A stretch of DNA of 64,000 bases from Rhodoferax sp. Lineage in GTDB: Bacteria > Pseudomonadota > Gammaproteobacteria > Burkholderiales > Burkholderiaceae_C. Made by a program: the position numbers and the translations under genes. Below are positions 1 to 10,058 of this stretch, piece after piece. How positions within the stretch are numbered: position 1 is the first letter of the stretch; the number at the start of each line of letters is the position of its first letter. The stretch lies in the NCBI RefSeq assembly GCF_030697375.1, contig NZ_JAUYQD010000026.1, positions 82,542-146,541 on the forward strand, given 5' to 3'. The notes under the pieces were generated by a model. The model was given only the letters and a program-made list of their open reading frames with translations, searched no databases and was not told the DNA's origin.

Positions 1-1314
1 ATCATCCGCAAGGATGACAACGTCGCGGCTGTCAGCTCCTTCAATGGCGGCAACAACGCCCAAAATACGGGCCGCATGTTCATCACCCTGAAGCCTGCCG
101 GTCAACGCCAGCCGATGAAAAAAGTGGTGGAAGGGCTGCGCCGCAAATTGCGCGAGGTGGCGGGCATCAATGTGTTCATGCGCCCGATCCAGAATCTGCA
201 ACTCGGCGGGCGGCAGAGCAAAGCGCAGTACCAGTACATTTTGCAAAGCATCAAAGCCGACGAGTTGAACACCTGGGCCAATCAATTGCAGGACCGCCTG
301 CGCACCGATCCGATCTTTCGCGATGTGACCAGCGATGCCCAACTGCGTGCGCTGCAGGCGCAGCTCAAGATCGACCGGGACCGGGCCAACACCCTGGGTG
401 TGTCCATGGAATCCATTCGCACCGCCTTGTTCAACGCCTTTGGCGAGCGCCAGGTCTCCACCATCTACCTGCCCACCGACAGCTACCAGGTCATCATGGA
501 AGTGCAGCCCGAGGCCAAGCAGGATGAACGGGCGCTGGACGGCATTTACGTGCGCTCTTCCACCGGGGCGCTGGTGCCACTGTCGAGCTTCACCACCGTG
601 GAGCGCACGGTGGGCCCCACCGCCATCAACCATGTAGGACAGCTGCAGGCGGTCACGGTCTCTTTCAACCTGGCACCCGGCACCGCGCTGGGCGACGCCA
701 CCGCCAAAATTGACGCCGCCCGCCAGGCCATCCAGATGCCTGCGTCGGTCATTGCCAGCTACGGCGGCGACGCGGCGGTGTTCAAGAGTTCGCAAGGCAG
801 CCAGGCCATCCTGATTGGGGCGGCCTTGCTGGCCATTTATGTGCTGCTGGGGGTGTTGTACGAGAGCTATATCCACCCCATCACCATTCTGGCGGGCTTG
901 CCCTCGGCGGCGGTGGGGGCCTTGGCCACGCTGATGGCGTTCGGCCAAGACCTCACGTTGATTGCCACCATCGGCATCGTGCTCTTGATTGGCATTGTGA
1001 AGAAAAACGCCATCATGATGATCGACTTTGCCCTGGACGCGCAGCGCCACCAGGGCATGGCGCCCACCATGGCCATTCGGGAGGCCTGCATTCTGCGCTT
1101 TCGCCCCATCATGATGACCACGCTGGCCGCCCTGGTAGGGGCTTTGCCCATCGCCCTGGGCATGGGTGCGGGGGCCGAATTGCGCCAGCCCCTGGGCTTG
1201 GCTGTGGTCGGCGGCCTGGTTTTTTCGCAGGCCATCACGCTGTTTATCACCCCGGTGATCTACCTGGCGCTGGACCGTTTTAGCGGACAGGGTCCCGTAA
1301 CCACTGCAGAGTGA
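1..1314 (+). CDS. RND efflux transporter permease subunit, C-terminal part (5'-truncated by window edge)
   Basis: The reading frame is open from base 1, so the gene starts upstream of the window; 437 codons are visible. It encodes the second periplasmic porter/docking half and the last membrane block of an AcrB/MdtB/MdtC-type inner-membrane pump, which uses the proton gradient to expel drugs or other compounds with a periplasmic adaptor and an outer-membrane channel. Visible family marks are the 'FITLKP' segment early on, the Gly/Ala-rich helices beginning near 'AILIGAALLAIYVLLG', the cytoplasmic 'GIVKKNAIMMIDFA' segment and the 'RFRPIMMTTLAALVGALP' segment before the last helices. It converges on the hybrid kinase gene with a 27-bp gap. 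The substrate cannot be told from this half. The MdtB/MdtC/MuxB type is a guess from the motif wording. Confidence 0.93.
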   Translation: MIRKDDNVAAVSSFNGGNNAQNTGRMFITLKPAGQRQPMKKVVEGLRRKLREVAGINVFMRPIQNLQLGGRQSKAQYQYILQSIKADELNTWANQLQDRLRTDPIFRDVTSDAQLRALQAQLKIDRDRANTLGVSMESIRTALFNAFGERQVSTIYLPTDSYQVIMEVQPEAKQDERALDGIYVRSSTGALVPLSSFTTVERTVGPTAINHVGQLQAVTVSFNLAPGTALGDATAKIDAARQAIQMPASVIASYGGDAAVFKSSQGSQAILIGAALLAIYVLLGVLYESYIHPITILAGLPSAAVGALATLMAFGQDLTLIATIGIVLLIGIVKKNAIMMIDFALDAQRHQGMAPTMAIREACILRFRPIMMTTLAALVGALPIALGMGAGAELRQPLGLAVVGGLVFSQAITLFITPVIYLALDRFSGQGPVTTAE

Positions 1315-1341
1315 GACACCCTGCGCCGCAGTGAAACTCGG

Positions 1342-4300
1342 TCAACCGGCCAGATTTTCGGTCAAAAAGTGTGACTCGAATGCATCCGCCGGAATCGGCT
1401 CACTGAGAAGATAGCCCTGTATGTAATCGCAGCTTAGGTTGGCGAGGAATTGGCGCTGCTCCTGCGTTTCAATCCCTTCGGCAACGACCTTCAAACGCAG
1501 GTTGTGCGCCAGCGAAATAATGCCGGAAACGATGGACGCATCATCCACGTTTTGGGTCATATCACGGGTGAAGGCTCGGTCAATCTTCAACACGTCCACC
1601 GGGAAACGCCTGAGGTAGGCCAGCGAGGAATACCCGGTGCCAAAATCATCAATGGCCAAGCCCACGCCGGTGGCCTTCAGCGCCTTGAGCAATAGCAGCG
1701 TCTCATCCGCATGCACCATGAGCATGCTTTCGGTAATTTCCAGCGTCAGACAACGGGGGTCTACACCGGTGTCTCGCAAGGCGCTGCGCAGCGTGTCAAT
1801 AAAATTCACCTGCTGCAATTGCAAGCCCGACAGATTGACGGTCACGTACAGCCCCGTGGACCCTGCGTCATGCCACATTTTCAGTTGTTGGCATGCGGCC
1901 CGCAACACGGCTTCCCCGATGGGAATGATCAATCCGGTTTCTTCCGCAAGCGGGATGAACTCCAAGGGGGACACCAGGCCACGCGACGGATGGCGCCAGC
2001 GCGCCAAGGCCTCCATGCCGACCAGGCGACAGTCGGATGCATCCGCGATAGGCTGGAAAAACACCGCGATTTCATTGCGCTCCAGCGCCCGCCGCAAGGC
2101 CCCTTCAAAACGCAAATGCTCGCTCGCAGAGGCCTCCATGTTTTCTTCGAAAAAATGAAACCCGCTGTTTTTCTTTTTGGCCCGGTACATGGCTGTATCC
2201 GCGTGGCGCAGGAGGGTGCTGGCATCGACCCCATTGATCGGAAACACCGCAATGCCAATGCTGGCCGAAACCACAATATCGTGCCCGTCAATGCCAAAAG
2301 GCGCCATCACGGCATGGCATATTTTTTGTGCGGTGATGGAGGCCACGCCCACATTGGGCAAATCATCAATCACGATGGCAAACTCGTCCCCTCCCAAACG
2401 GGCGACGCAATCACTTGCGCGCACACAAGCACGGATGCGCTCGGAAACAGATTTCAGTAACTTGTCTCCCGTCTCATGGCCCAGCGTGTCATTCACAAAT
2501 TTGAACCGGTCCAGATCAAGGTACAACAAGGCGACCGATTTGGCCACCGGCCCGGCCCGCTCAATACACCGACTGAGATGGTCATTGAACATCGCTCTGT
2601 TGGGCAGCCCGGTGAGTGAGTCGTTGTAGGCCAAATGGCGCACATGGCGCTCGGCGCGGGTCACGTCCACCAAACGGCGTACGCGCTGATTGACCACCGC
2701 CAGATGAATCGGCTTAGGAATGTAATCGCTGGCACCCGCCGCAAACGCACGCTCAATCGAAGCGCTGTCTTCCAAGGCCGTGATCATCAGCACCGGAATT
2801 TGCCGCCACTCAGACGACGCTTGTAGACGGGCGCAGGCGGTGAAGCCGTCCATCAGCGGCATCAGGGCATCCATCAGAATCACATCGGGACGCATGCGCA
2901 CCACTTCGGCCTCGACCTCGCAGCCATCCGCCGCCTCAGTGACAAGGAAACCGCTGCGTTGCAAAGCCGCACGCAAGGCCGACCGGGTGCTTCGGTCGTC
3001 ATCCACCACCAATACGAGGGCTTCGCCGACCACCAACGGTGCTTGGCGTACTTCGATTTCCTGTTCCAGCGCCAGCTCCAATTGCAAGGCCTGGCGCACC
3101 AGCGCGTATTGCGACCGCAATCCCGGCACCAGGTGCCCGGCATGGTCTACCTGCTGTGCTTCTGCAAGCGACTCCATTTGCTTGGCCAGTGCAGCAAGTT
3201 CAAGCGCCCCAAAATTCCATGCAGCACCTTTGATGGCATGCGCTACACGGCGCAAGGCTTCGCTGTCCTCGACCAGTACCGCTGCCGTCAGCTCGTCCAG
3301 ATAGCCGGGCATATCCTCCAGAAAGGGCCGAATTGTCTGCCCAATCACACCGCCCAAGGCCTCGCGCAATCGGGCAATCACAACTTGGTCAATCGGGCCG
3401 TCGCCAGGCAGCGTCGCGGCAGCACTGGTGTGCACCAAGGCACCCGACGGAGGCGCCACCACATCCAGATCCGCAAGCCAGCGTTGCAAGCGGGCGGTCA
3501 AATTGTCCAAGGTCAGGGGTTTGGACAAATGGTCATCCATGCCTGCCGACAGGCACTTTTCAATATCGACGGCCTGGGTATTGGCGGTCATGGCAACAAT
3601 CGGCACGCGGCGCCCGCGCTCAGCTTCCATTCCACGGATCACCGCAGTCGCCTCATAGCCGTCCATTTCCGGCATATTGCAGTCCATCAGGATCAGATCC
3701 CAGGATTTATTCCTGAACGCCTGCACCGCGACCCGGCCATTTGCCGCCACCTCCGATTTGCAGCCCAGCATCTCCAACATGCCCGCGGCAATGGTCTGGC
3801 TGGTGCGATTGTCCTCAACAATCAGGATGTCGGGGAAGCGCTTGCGTGTTTTGGGAACCACGCGTTGGACTTCGGCGCGTGCACCCACTGTCGTATCGAT
3901 GCATTCGATGAGCCGCTCCAGACGCAGTGGCTTGGTCAGAAAGGCATCCGCCACTGGCGTTAGCTCCGGGGTATCCACCCCATAACGGCGCATCAGCACC
4001 AGGCGGGGTTGCCCGTACACCGGCAGGGTACGTATATCGTGCATCAATTCAGCCTGGGCGAGCGCCACCGCCATGTCCACCAGCAGCAGGCGGAAAGGCG
4101 TGCCTTTCAGGCGGGCCTGCTGCAGCGCCTGCGCTGCGTCCAGGATATTGCCCGCTGTGCTGCACTCATAACCCACGGATCGCAAGGACTGCTGCGCGAA
4201 CTGGAGCACCGTAGCACTCTCATCGACCACCAGCACGCGGCCGGAACGCATTTCCAGAGCTGGCGCTGGGATGGCGCCGGCTTTGAGCGGCAGCGTAAAC

Positions 4301-5802
4301 CAGAATGTGCTGCCCCTTCCAAGCTCGCTGTCCACGCCAATCTCGCCACCCATCAGGGTGCACAACTGTTTACAAATCGCCAGCCCCAGGCCCGAACCAT
4401 CATGGCCCCGGGTGGAGGACGGGTCGGCCTGGGTAAATGAATCAAAAATACTGCCCACGGCCTGCTCGGACACCCCGATGCCGCTGTCCGTCACCTCAAA
4501 ACGCAAAGTTCCACGGTCGCTGAACGGGCCTACCAACGACACGCGAACGGCCACCTCTCCCCGCTCGGTGAATTTCACCGCATTGCCCACCAGGTTCAGC
4601 AATACCTGGCGCACCCGCCGCGGATCACCACGCAAGCTGGCTGGCACTCCGGTGTCTACCACATACGCAATTTCCAACCCTTTGCTTCCTGACTGCGGAA
4701 TGACCAACTCCACCGTTTGCTCGCACAAACGCGCAACATCAAAATCGCTCTCGGCCAGTTGCAGCTTGCCCGCCTCCAGCGAAGAAAAATCAAGAATGTT
4801 GTTGATGAGGTCCAGCAGATACTGTGACGAATCCCACGCCAGCGTGACATAGTTGCGGGCCATGGCGGGCAGTGCGGAGGCGCGCAGCATGTCCAGCGTT
4901 CCGACTACGCCATTCAGAGGCGTACGCAGTTCGTGGCTCATGGTTGCGGCAAATTCCGCTTTCAAGTGCGCCAATCGCAATGCTTCTGCACTCGCATGCC
5001 GCAAGGCTTGTTCACGCTCGTCCAGCACCGTCATCATGCTATTGAAGGCATGCGCCATATTGGCAATGTCTTGCGGCCCAGCCAGCTCGGCTCGCACGCC
5101 AGATTCCCCTTGTTCGGCACGCCCCATGGATTCCGCCAGTTGCACCAGCGGCCGCGTCATGCGCAAGGTAAGGCCGCGCGTGAACAATAAAAACAACACC
5201 GCGAAAAAAAGGGAAATCGCCATATTCAACGCAAACAGCGTTACCAATGCACTGTCCAGCGAGGCCTTGGACAGCACGACCCGGACATAGCCAATGGTCT
5301 GGCCGGCAACGACCTCCATTTCGAAAGGCGAATTTTGATCGGCGATGCGCACAGGCGCTACGAAGTGCCACGCTTGGGCGTTCTCCGCCTCAATAAACGC
5401 CAATGAAGACACCAGCAAACCCGGGGGCGGTGGCTCGTCCCCCAAAGCCAGTGCAACATCGCCCGCACCATGCGCGGTCAGCAGCCGTCCATCCACACGC
5501 CGAATTTCGACCCTTTCCACATCGGGAAAGGCCAGGGCGCCAGACACCGCATCTGCGATGTTCTCACTGGCATCGGAAAGCAGCGCCAGCCGCGCTTGCC
5601 GCGCCAGGCTGTCTGAAAGACGTTGGCCCTGCTGTTGGCGATTCTGGCGCATTTCCCGGCCACTCTGCCACGAGATGAAAAGAGATGACAGCAGCGCCAG
5701 CAGCAATACGCCGATCGCCACCATCAGCGAAAGCTGCTGCCGAAAAGTGGTATTTCGCAAAAGGGGCCATGCGCGATGGAGAGGACGTATAAATGTGAGC
5801 AC
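1342..5802 (-). CDS. Hybrid sensor histidine kinase with three receivers, Hpt, GGDEF and EAL domains
   Basis: 1486 residues. Order seen: membrane helix about 25-45, periplasmic loop, helix about 187-208, HAMP, HisKA with 'MSHELRTPLNG' (phosphoacceptor His290), ATPase with 'NLVGNAVKFTERG' and 'GSGLGLAI'. Then comes a receiver with few conserved acidic residues ('VLVVDESATV'), a canonical receiver ('ILIVEDN', 'LILMDCNMPEMDGYEA'), an Hpt ('AHAIKGAAWNFGA'), a third receiver ('LVVDDD', 'ILMDALMPLMDGF'), GGDEF ('LGGDEFAIV' with an upstream RASD inhibitory-site motif) and EAL ('EALARW', 'DDFGTGYSSL'). The protein joins a complete phosphorelay to c-di-GMP synthesis and breakdown at the inner membrane. 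Its gene starts 3 bp after the stop of the binding-protein gene, so the two are almost surely co-transcribed and the binding protein may deliver the signal. Both catalytic c-di-GMP motifs look intact, so the net direction cannot be predicted. Confidence 0.95.
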   Translation of the reverse strand: MLTFIRPLHRAWPLLRNTTFRQQLSLMVAIGVLLLALLSSLFISWQSGREMRQNRQQQGQRLSDSLARQARLALLSDASENIADAVSGALAFPDVERVEIRRVDGRLLTAHGAGDVALALGDEPPPPGLLVSSLAFIEAENAQAWHFVAPVRIADQNSPFEMEVVAGQTIGYVRVVLSKASLDSALVTLFALNMAISLFFAVLFLLFTRGLTLRMTRPLVQLAESMGRAEQGESGVRAELAGPQDIANMAHAFNSMMTVLDEREQALRHASAEALRLAHLKAEFAATMSHELRTPLNGVVGTLDMLRASALPAMARNYVTLAWDSSQYLLDLINNILDFSSLEAGKLQLAESDFDVARLCEQTVELVIPQSGSKGLEIAYVVDTGVPASLRGDPRRVRQVLLNLVGNAVKFTERGEVAVRVSLVGPFSDRGTLRFEVTDSGIGVSEQAVGSIFDSFTQADPSSTRGHDGSGLGLAICKQLCTLMGGEIGVDSELGRGSTFWFTLPLKAGAIPAPALEMRSGRVLVVDESATVLQFAQQSLRSVGYECSTAGNILDAAQALQQARLKGTPFRLLLVDMAVALAQAELMHDIRTLPVYGQPRLVLMRRYGVDTPELTPVADAFLTKPLRLERLIECIDTTVGARAEVQRVVPKTRKRFPDILIVEDNRTSQTIAAGMLEMLGCKSEVAANGRVAVQAFRNKSWDLILMDCNMPEMDGYEATAVIRGMEAERGRRVPIVAMTANTQAVDIEKCLSAGMDDHLSKPLTLDNLTARLQRWLADLDVVAPPSGALVHTSAAATLPGDGPIDQVVIARLREALGGVIGQTIRPFLEDMPGYLDELTAAVLVEDSEALRRVAHAIKGAAWNFGALELAALAKQMESLAEAQQVDHAGHLVPGLRSQYALVRQALQLELALEQEIEVRQAPLVVGEALVLVVDDDRSTRSALRAALQRSGFLVTEAADGCEVEAEVVRMRPDVILMDALMPLMDGFTACARLQASSEWRQIPVLMITALEDSASIERAFAAGASDYIPKPIHLAVVNQRVRRLVDVTRAERHVRHLAYNDSLTGLPNRAMFNDHLSRCIERAGPVAKSVALLYLDLDRFKFVNDTLGHETGDKLLKSVSERIRACVRASDCVARLGGDEFAIVIDDLPNVGVASITAQKICHAVMAPFGIDGHDIVVSASIGIAVFPINGVDASTLLRHADTAMYRAKKKNSGFHFFEENMEASASEHLRFEGALRRALERNEIAVFFQPIADASDCRLVGMEALARWRHPSRGLVSPLEFIPLAEETGLIIPIGEAVLRAACQQLKMWHDAGSTGLYVTVNLSGLQLQQVNFIDTLRSALRDTGVDPRCLTLEITESMLMVHADETLLLLKALKATGVGLAIDDFGTGYSSLAYLRRFPVDVLKIDRAFTRDMTQNVDDASIVSGIISLAHNLRLKVVAEGIETQEQRQFLANLSCDYIQGYLLSEPIPADAFESHFLTENLAG

Positions 5803-5805
5803 GGG

Positions 5806-6939
5806 TCAGGGGGTGGGAAATACAAGGTCGAAACCCTGCTGACGAGAAGATAACTGCAAACCCAGATGACTTGCGGTACGGATATTGACTGCAAGCAATG
5901 CATCCTTCATCGGCACGACCGACGCGGGGTTGCCCGCAGGCAGGCTCAGGGCGGAAGACGCCAATTGGCGGCCGAGCGCCATGTTGTTAGGGTACAAAGA
6001 AAAAAGGGCGCCCCGCTTGACATGGGTTACGCTGCTCGAAAACACCGCGAGATTGCGGTTCCAGGCGCTCTCCAGTATCAAGGGAAGCACCGAAGTCTCC
6101 TCCACGGTGGTGGAGTCCTGCGGCAACCACAGCGCGTCTCTTTTGGGGTCGGCGTTGGCGAGCACGTCCTGGTACACCCGCACCGCATTTTTCAAGTCCG
6201 CAACCTCAATCGCTTGCAACTCCAGCCCCAGGGCCCGTGCGGCATCGCGTGCAAGGCGTATCAGCCAAGCGTTCTGCTTTGGGTCATACACCACAATAAC
6301 CCGCCGCGCCTCTGGCATAAAGTGCCTGAGGCGTTCAAACAGCATTTTGGGATCTGGCGCCAGGCTCACCACCGGGAATAGGCGCCCGTCTCCTTCAGGA
6401 GGAGACACCACGCCCCCTGCGACCACCCCAAATTCACGCTCCAGCGCAGACGCCGCCTTCATTCCCTGGCGTCCGAGTGCAATAACCACCTTGATGTCTT
6501 TGCGTTTAAGGCTGGCAACAATATCCTGTGCAGACAACGCACCGCCCACGGCGAAACTCGCAACGGGCGCGCCAACCTGGGCCTCAATGCCTTCGATAAT
6601 TTTGGTGAAAATGCCGCGATAGGGCTCTCCAAGGTCTGGGTACAACACAGCGATATGGCCCGACTCGGCGGCCAATGCGAGTTTGCCAGACTCGCTTCGC
6701 CCCAACTGGGCGAGCAATTGCTCACCGCCAGCCAATTGGAGACGGTAGACCACAATGTCGCTGGAGCTTTCTATCCGGTTCAAAACACGCGGAAAGTCAT
6801 CCCTGCGGTCGGCTTCCAAAAAAAGGACTCGCGTATCCAGCTTGCCCTGCCTGAATAAATCCACGTCCGAGGGGTGCGCGAGCACGGGCCAAGCCACCAA
6901 GGCCAGCGGCGCAACATGCATCAGTAGGTAATTATTCAC
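5806..6939 (-). CDS. Periplasmic substrate-binding protein of the 'ABC_sub_bind' type
   Basis: About 377 residues from a GTG at 6939 that follows a 'GGGGAGG' ribosome site; the frame stays open to 6969, and an ATG at 6921 is a second option. A short hydrophobic leader ending near 'PVLAHPSD' predicts export. The body has the two-lobed pattern of the ABC_sub_bind family ('VVIALGRQGMKAA', 'VVYDPKQNAW', 'LPQDSTTVEE', 'VFSSSVTHVKRGALFSLYP'). Members of this family often stand without ABC permeases. Here none is nearby: the next gene is the hybrid kinase, 3 bp on, and the gene before is a TonB receptor. I infer a sensing role, presenting a periplasmic ligand to the kinase, rather than transport. 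The ligand is unknown. Confidence 0.8.
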   Translation of the reverse strand: MNNYLLMHVAPLALVAWPVLAHPSDVDLFRQGKLDTRVLFLEADRRDDFPRVLNRIESSSDIVVYRLQLAGGEQLLAQLGRSESGKLALAAESGHIAVLYPDLGEPYRGIFTKIIEGIEAQVGAPVASFAVGGALSAQDIVASLKRKDIKVVIALGRQGMKAASALEREFGVVAGGVVSPPEGDGRLFPVVSLAPDPKMLFERLRHFMPEARRVIVVYDPKQNAWLIRLARDAARALGLELQAIEVADLKNAVRVYQDVLANADPKRDALWLPQDSTTVEETSVLPLILESAWNRNLAVFSSSVTHVKRGALFSLYPNNMALGRQLASSALSLPAGNPASVVPMKDALLAVNIRTASHLGLQLSSRQQGFDLVFPTP

Positions 6940-7152
6940 ATTCCTCCCCTCAAATAAAGTAACGGGCACTCAGCCGCAGTGGCACATGGCAGCACCCCAA
7001 ACAGCACTGCACGAACTGCCATGGTCCTCTACGGGACCTTTGCAAACCAAGGCAAACGCGATAAAACCCCAGGCAGAAACGCCGGGCTCGCAACACTCAC
7101 ACACAGCAAACACCTTACACATCGATGGAGAAAAAAGTCATCATCAGGGCGA

Positions 7153-9207
7153 CTATAAAGAATAGCGGACCTGAAGCCAGAGTGTGCGACCTGGCATCGG
7201 CAAATCGAAAGTGATACCCGAGCCCATTTTGCTGGGTTCACGGATATCGGCATCCAACAGATTGCGAATGGATGCCAAAAAATCCCAGCCCTGCCTACTT
7301 CGGTCCGCACGCAACGTCACATCCACGGAGGTGTAATCAGGCACCTCGGGACGGGCATCACCCGCAGCCCGCTTGCGTTCAGCCACCCAATTGAGCTGCC
7401 CGCTGATGAACCAATCCGACGCAAACCGCCAATCTGCCCGGCCGTAAAGATGCCTGTGAGGGGCATAGCCGGAATCTTGCTGGGTCGTCTGGTCCACGTT
7501 TTTCTGGTAGGCGTAATGGCCAGAAAGACGCAAATTTCTGGAAGGGTCCCAAGTCAGCTCCCACTCGCCACCGTGGCCATCTTGCTTTCCGGTGTTCTGA
7601 TAAGGCGTGCCCGTGCCAGAAACAGCGATCAAGTCAGAAATTTCATGCCTGAAAAGACTCAAGCTCGTCTCTACGTTGTGACGGACTTGCCAACTCACCG
7701 CGCCCTCCAGGGTTCTGATCTTTTCCGGTGTCAGCTTGGGGTTGCCCAAGGCCACCGGATTTCCCGCAGCATACAACTCAACGAATGAAGGCGCCCGAAA
7801 AGCGGTGCCATACATGAGTTTGGTCGTGACATTTTGACGGGCTTCCCAGACCAAGGTGAGGCGTGGGTTGGTGGTATTTCCAAAGTCCGAATATTGGTCG
7901 TATCGAACACCCCCGGTCAAGGTCCAGTCCCGCGCAAAGCCCCATTCGTCTTGTGCATACAGGTAGTTGACGTTTCTATCATGGGGCGACAAATAGAGAT
8001 TGGCCCCACTGGCGGAATACATGGGGAGCGGCAATGGCGCGCCCACAGCGGAAAAAATGAAATTCTTGGTTTCATTGGTCTTGTAGATTTCCATCGTGTC
8101 AGAGCCAATACCCATGCGCACATGGTGGTCGGAAAAGCCCGAATAATCGCCGGATATCGACAAGCGGAGCTGCTGCTCCCATTTGTTCGGAGCCCCAACC
8201 ATGCCATTGGGGAATGACCCGGAAAAAGCGCCGCTCGGAAAGATCACCATGGGAGTCAAAATTTCATTGGCCATATGCATATAGGCCGCTTGCAATGTCA
8301 AACTCAGGTCGGGTGCGAAATTGGCATCGGTCCATGCCAGATCACTGGTGAACCGGGCGGTACGGATTTTCCCAACAGGATCCAGCGCCCCTGCGATCCC
8401 GACGCCAACGCCCACGTTGTCGCGCAAGGTATAACCCGCATGCAACCGGAACTTTTCAAACCCGACATCGATTTGCGCATCCACATCGTCGTGCCTCAGG
8501 TTTACGGAACCCGGGGCCAGCGATACCGCTGAGTCAAGTTCGGTCTGCTTATCCGCGAGAACAGTACGGCGCTGACCCGAAGTACGTCCTGCGCTCAGGT
8601 AGGCGGCAACGTCCAGAGCGCCCACTTTGCCACCGTACTGGAACCAGGTATCCACGCTATCGAACGAGCCAGCACGCAAGCCCACGGACGGGCCTTGTAA
8701 TTCTTCGGCCGTCTTGGTGATGATATTGATCGTCCCGGCAAAGGCATCCGCGCCATACAAGGCAGAGCCAGGGCCGCGGATCACTTCGATGCGCGCCACA
8801 TTGGCAGTCGGAAGTGAAACGGGTATGTCATTGCGGTTTCCCTGAAATACACTGGTCAAAGGCACCCCATTGACCATCATCAGCACATGCGGATTGGAAT
8901 CCGTCAAGATACCCCGTATTCCGTAGTGAGGTCCGTAAATCGTAGAGCGCGAAACATGGAGGCCCGGCACCGACTCCAGCGCCTCGTCCACCGTGGTGGC
9001 GCCCATGGCGACAATGTCTTCGGCCGTGATCACCGTAGCCGTCGACGGGGATTTTCTGAGTAACTGCTTGGTTCCGGTTGCTATGCTGACAAAGCTTTTG
9101 TCACCGTACGAGAGCACCAAGTCTTCGCTGTCTGCATCCACTTGCGCCCAGGTGGCGCCGGACCACGCCAGGGCCACCCATACTGATAACAATCGCAAAA
9201 CACGCAT
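7153..9207 (-). CDS. TonB-dependent outer-membrane receptor
   Basis: 684 residues with a signal peptide (cleavage probably after 'GATWA'). The plug domain shows 'SPSTATVITAEDI', 'GLHVSRSTIYGPHYGIRG' and 'IEVIRGPGSALYGADAFAG'; the barrel ends in 'LWLQVRYSL' with an aromatic/hydrophobic last segment as usual for outer-membrane barrels. It is the size of colicin I/vitamin B12/siderophore-type receptors and imports a scarce ligand using TonB energy. It lies 41 bp after the second citrate-synthase-like gene, in the same direction, and 213 bp before the binding protein/kinase pair. It may therefore import the compound handled by the upstream enzymes or sensed by the downstream pair. No cobalamin riboswitch or Fur box is obvious in front of it. 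The ligand is not assignable from sequence. Confidence 0.93.
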   Translation of the reverse strand: MRVLRLLSVWVALAWSGATWAQVDADSEDLVLSYGDKSFVSIATGTKQLLRKSPSTATVITAEDIVAMGATTVDEALESVPGLHVSRSTIYGPHYGIRGILTDSNPHVLMMVNGVPLTSVFQGNRNDIPVSLPTANVARIEVIRGPGSALYGADAFAGTINIITKTAEELQGPSVGLRAGSFDSVDTWFQYGGKVGALDVAAYLSAGRTSGQRRTVLADKQTELDSAVSLAPGSVNLRHDDVDAQIDVGFEKFRLHAGYTLRDNVGVGVGIAGALDPVGKIRTARFTSDLAWTDANFAPDLSLTLQAAYMHMANEILTPMVIFPSGAFSGSFPNGMVGAPNKWEQQLRLSISGDYSGFSDHHVRMGIGSDTMEIYKTNETKNFIFSAVGAPLPLPMYSASGANLYLSPHDRNVNYLYAQDEWGFARDWTLTGGVRYDQYSDFGNTTNPRLTLVWEARQNVTTKLMYGTAFRAPSFVELYAAGNPVALGNPKLTPEKIRTLEGAVSWQVRHNVETSLSLFRHEISDLIAVSGTGTPYQNTGKQDGHGGEWELTWDPSRNLRLSGHYAYQKNVDQTTQQDSGYAPHRHLYGRADWRFASDWFISGQLNWVAERKRAAGDARPEVPDYTSVDVTLRADRSRQGWDFLASIRNLLDADIREPSKMGSGITFDLPMPGRTLWLQVRYSL

Positions 9208-9248
9208 GATAGGCCTCCAAAATTACACCAACGGTAACAGCAAATTGG

Positions 9249-10058
9249 CTACACCGTCCAACTTCTGCGCGGTACGCCTTCATAGACCAACGTCGCACAC
9301 CGCAGGGGAAAGGTGGCAAGCTCTGGACGCTGCATGGCATCGACAAAACAAGGGGACATACCTGCCAAAAAAGCGGGCAGCATATAGAGGTAATACTCTC
9401 GTGGCGACAAACCGATATCCAGGGCCAGCGCGGCAGCGGCAGCCGCATAATTCATGCGCATCCGCCAACGGCCCGCCAGCAGCACGGCCTCAATTTCTTT
9501 CGCCAGATTCAAATAAACACCGTTTCCACATCCGTGCTCCTCTGCCAAGGCAAAAATAGTGGCATTGCGCTCGTCAGGCGCAGACTTGGCAACCGGCCGC
9601 CCGTAGCCACCAATGCTGCGGTTGACCCGCAGCTCATCACCGACAATGTCCTGCACCGATTGTCCCGACTCCGCCTGTACTTTGGCGCGCACCAGAAAAT
9701 CGGCAATCGCAATATCAATCTGGCGCCCGTAAATGGCCGCTTCCGACGTTGCCAAGGCAGCGCTCATGGCCAGCGTTCCGGTGCTTCTGGCGCTGCCCGC
9801 CAAAGCCGCGACCCGGTTGTTCCAAAGCCGCGGATCGGGATAACTGGTGTTGACCCAAATGGCGTGTAAGACTTTCAATTGCGCAGCGCTATGGTGCCGC
9901 CCGGTGATGCCAAAAACATAGAGATCCATCCAATCCGCGTGGCTGAATTCAGCATGCAAATCGTGGCCGCGGAAGACCGCCCGTTCGCCGGGAAAACAGC
10001 CGCCCACGTTGGTCTTCAGCGGACCTTCGAATGCTGCCAGCAAGGATGCGTCTTTCAT
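9249..10058 (-). CDS. Citrate-synthase-fold protein, second subunit (citryl-CoA lyase-like)
   Basis: 269 residues, much shorter than normal citrate synthase (about 430). Marks of the fold: 'NTSYPDPRLWNNRVAALAG', 'TLAMSAALATSEA', 'RSIGGYGRP' and a late Ala-rich helix. The start overlaps the stop of the preceding gene (10055-10058), which also encodes a short citrate-synthase-like protein with different sequence, so the products probably form a heteromer. Enzymes of this superfamily condense or cleave acyl-CoA and 2-oxoacid partners. Together with the upstream TPP enzyme and SDR it suggests a dedicated carbon-carbon bond pathway. I do not recognise a characterised pathway with this set. Whether the full set of catalytic His/Asp residues is present needs alignment. 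Confidence 0.7.
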   Translation of the reverse strand: MKDASLLAAFEGPLKTNVGGCFPGERAVFRGHDLHAEFSHADWMDLYVFGITGRHHSAAQLKVLHAIWVNTSYPDPRLWNNRVAALAGSARSTGTLAMSAALATSEAAIYGRQIDIAIADFLVRAKVQAESGQSVQDIVGDELRVNRSIGGYGRPVAKSAPDERNATIFALAEEHGCGNGVYLNLAKEIEAVLLAGRWRMRMNYAAAAAALALDIGLSPREYYLYMLPAFLAGMSPCFVDAMQRPELATFPLRCATLVYEGVPRRSWTV

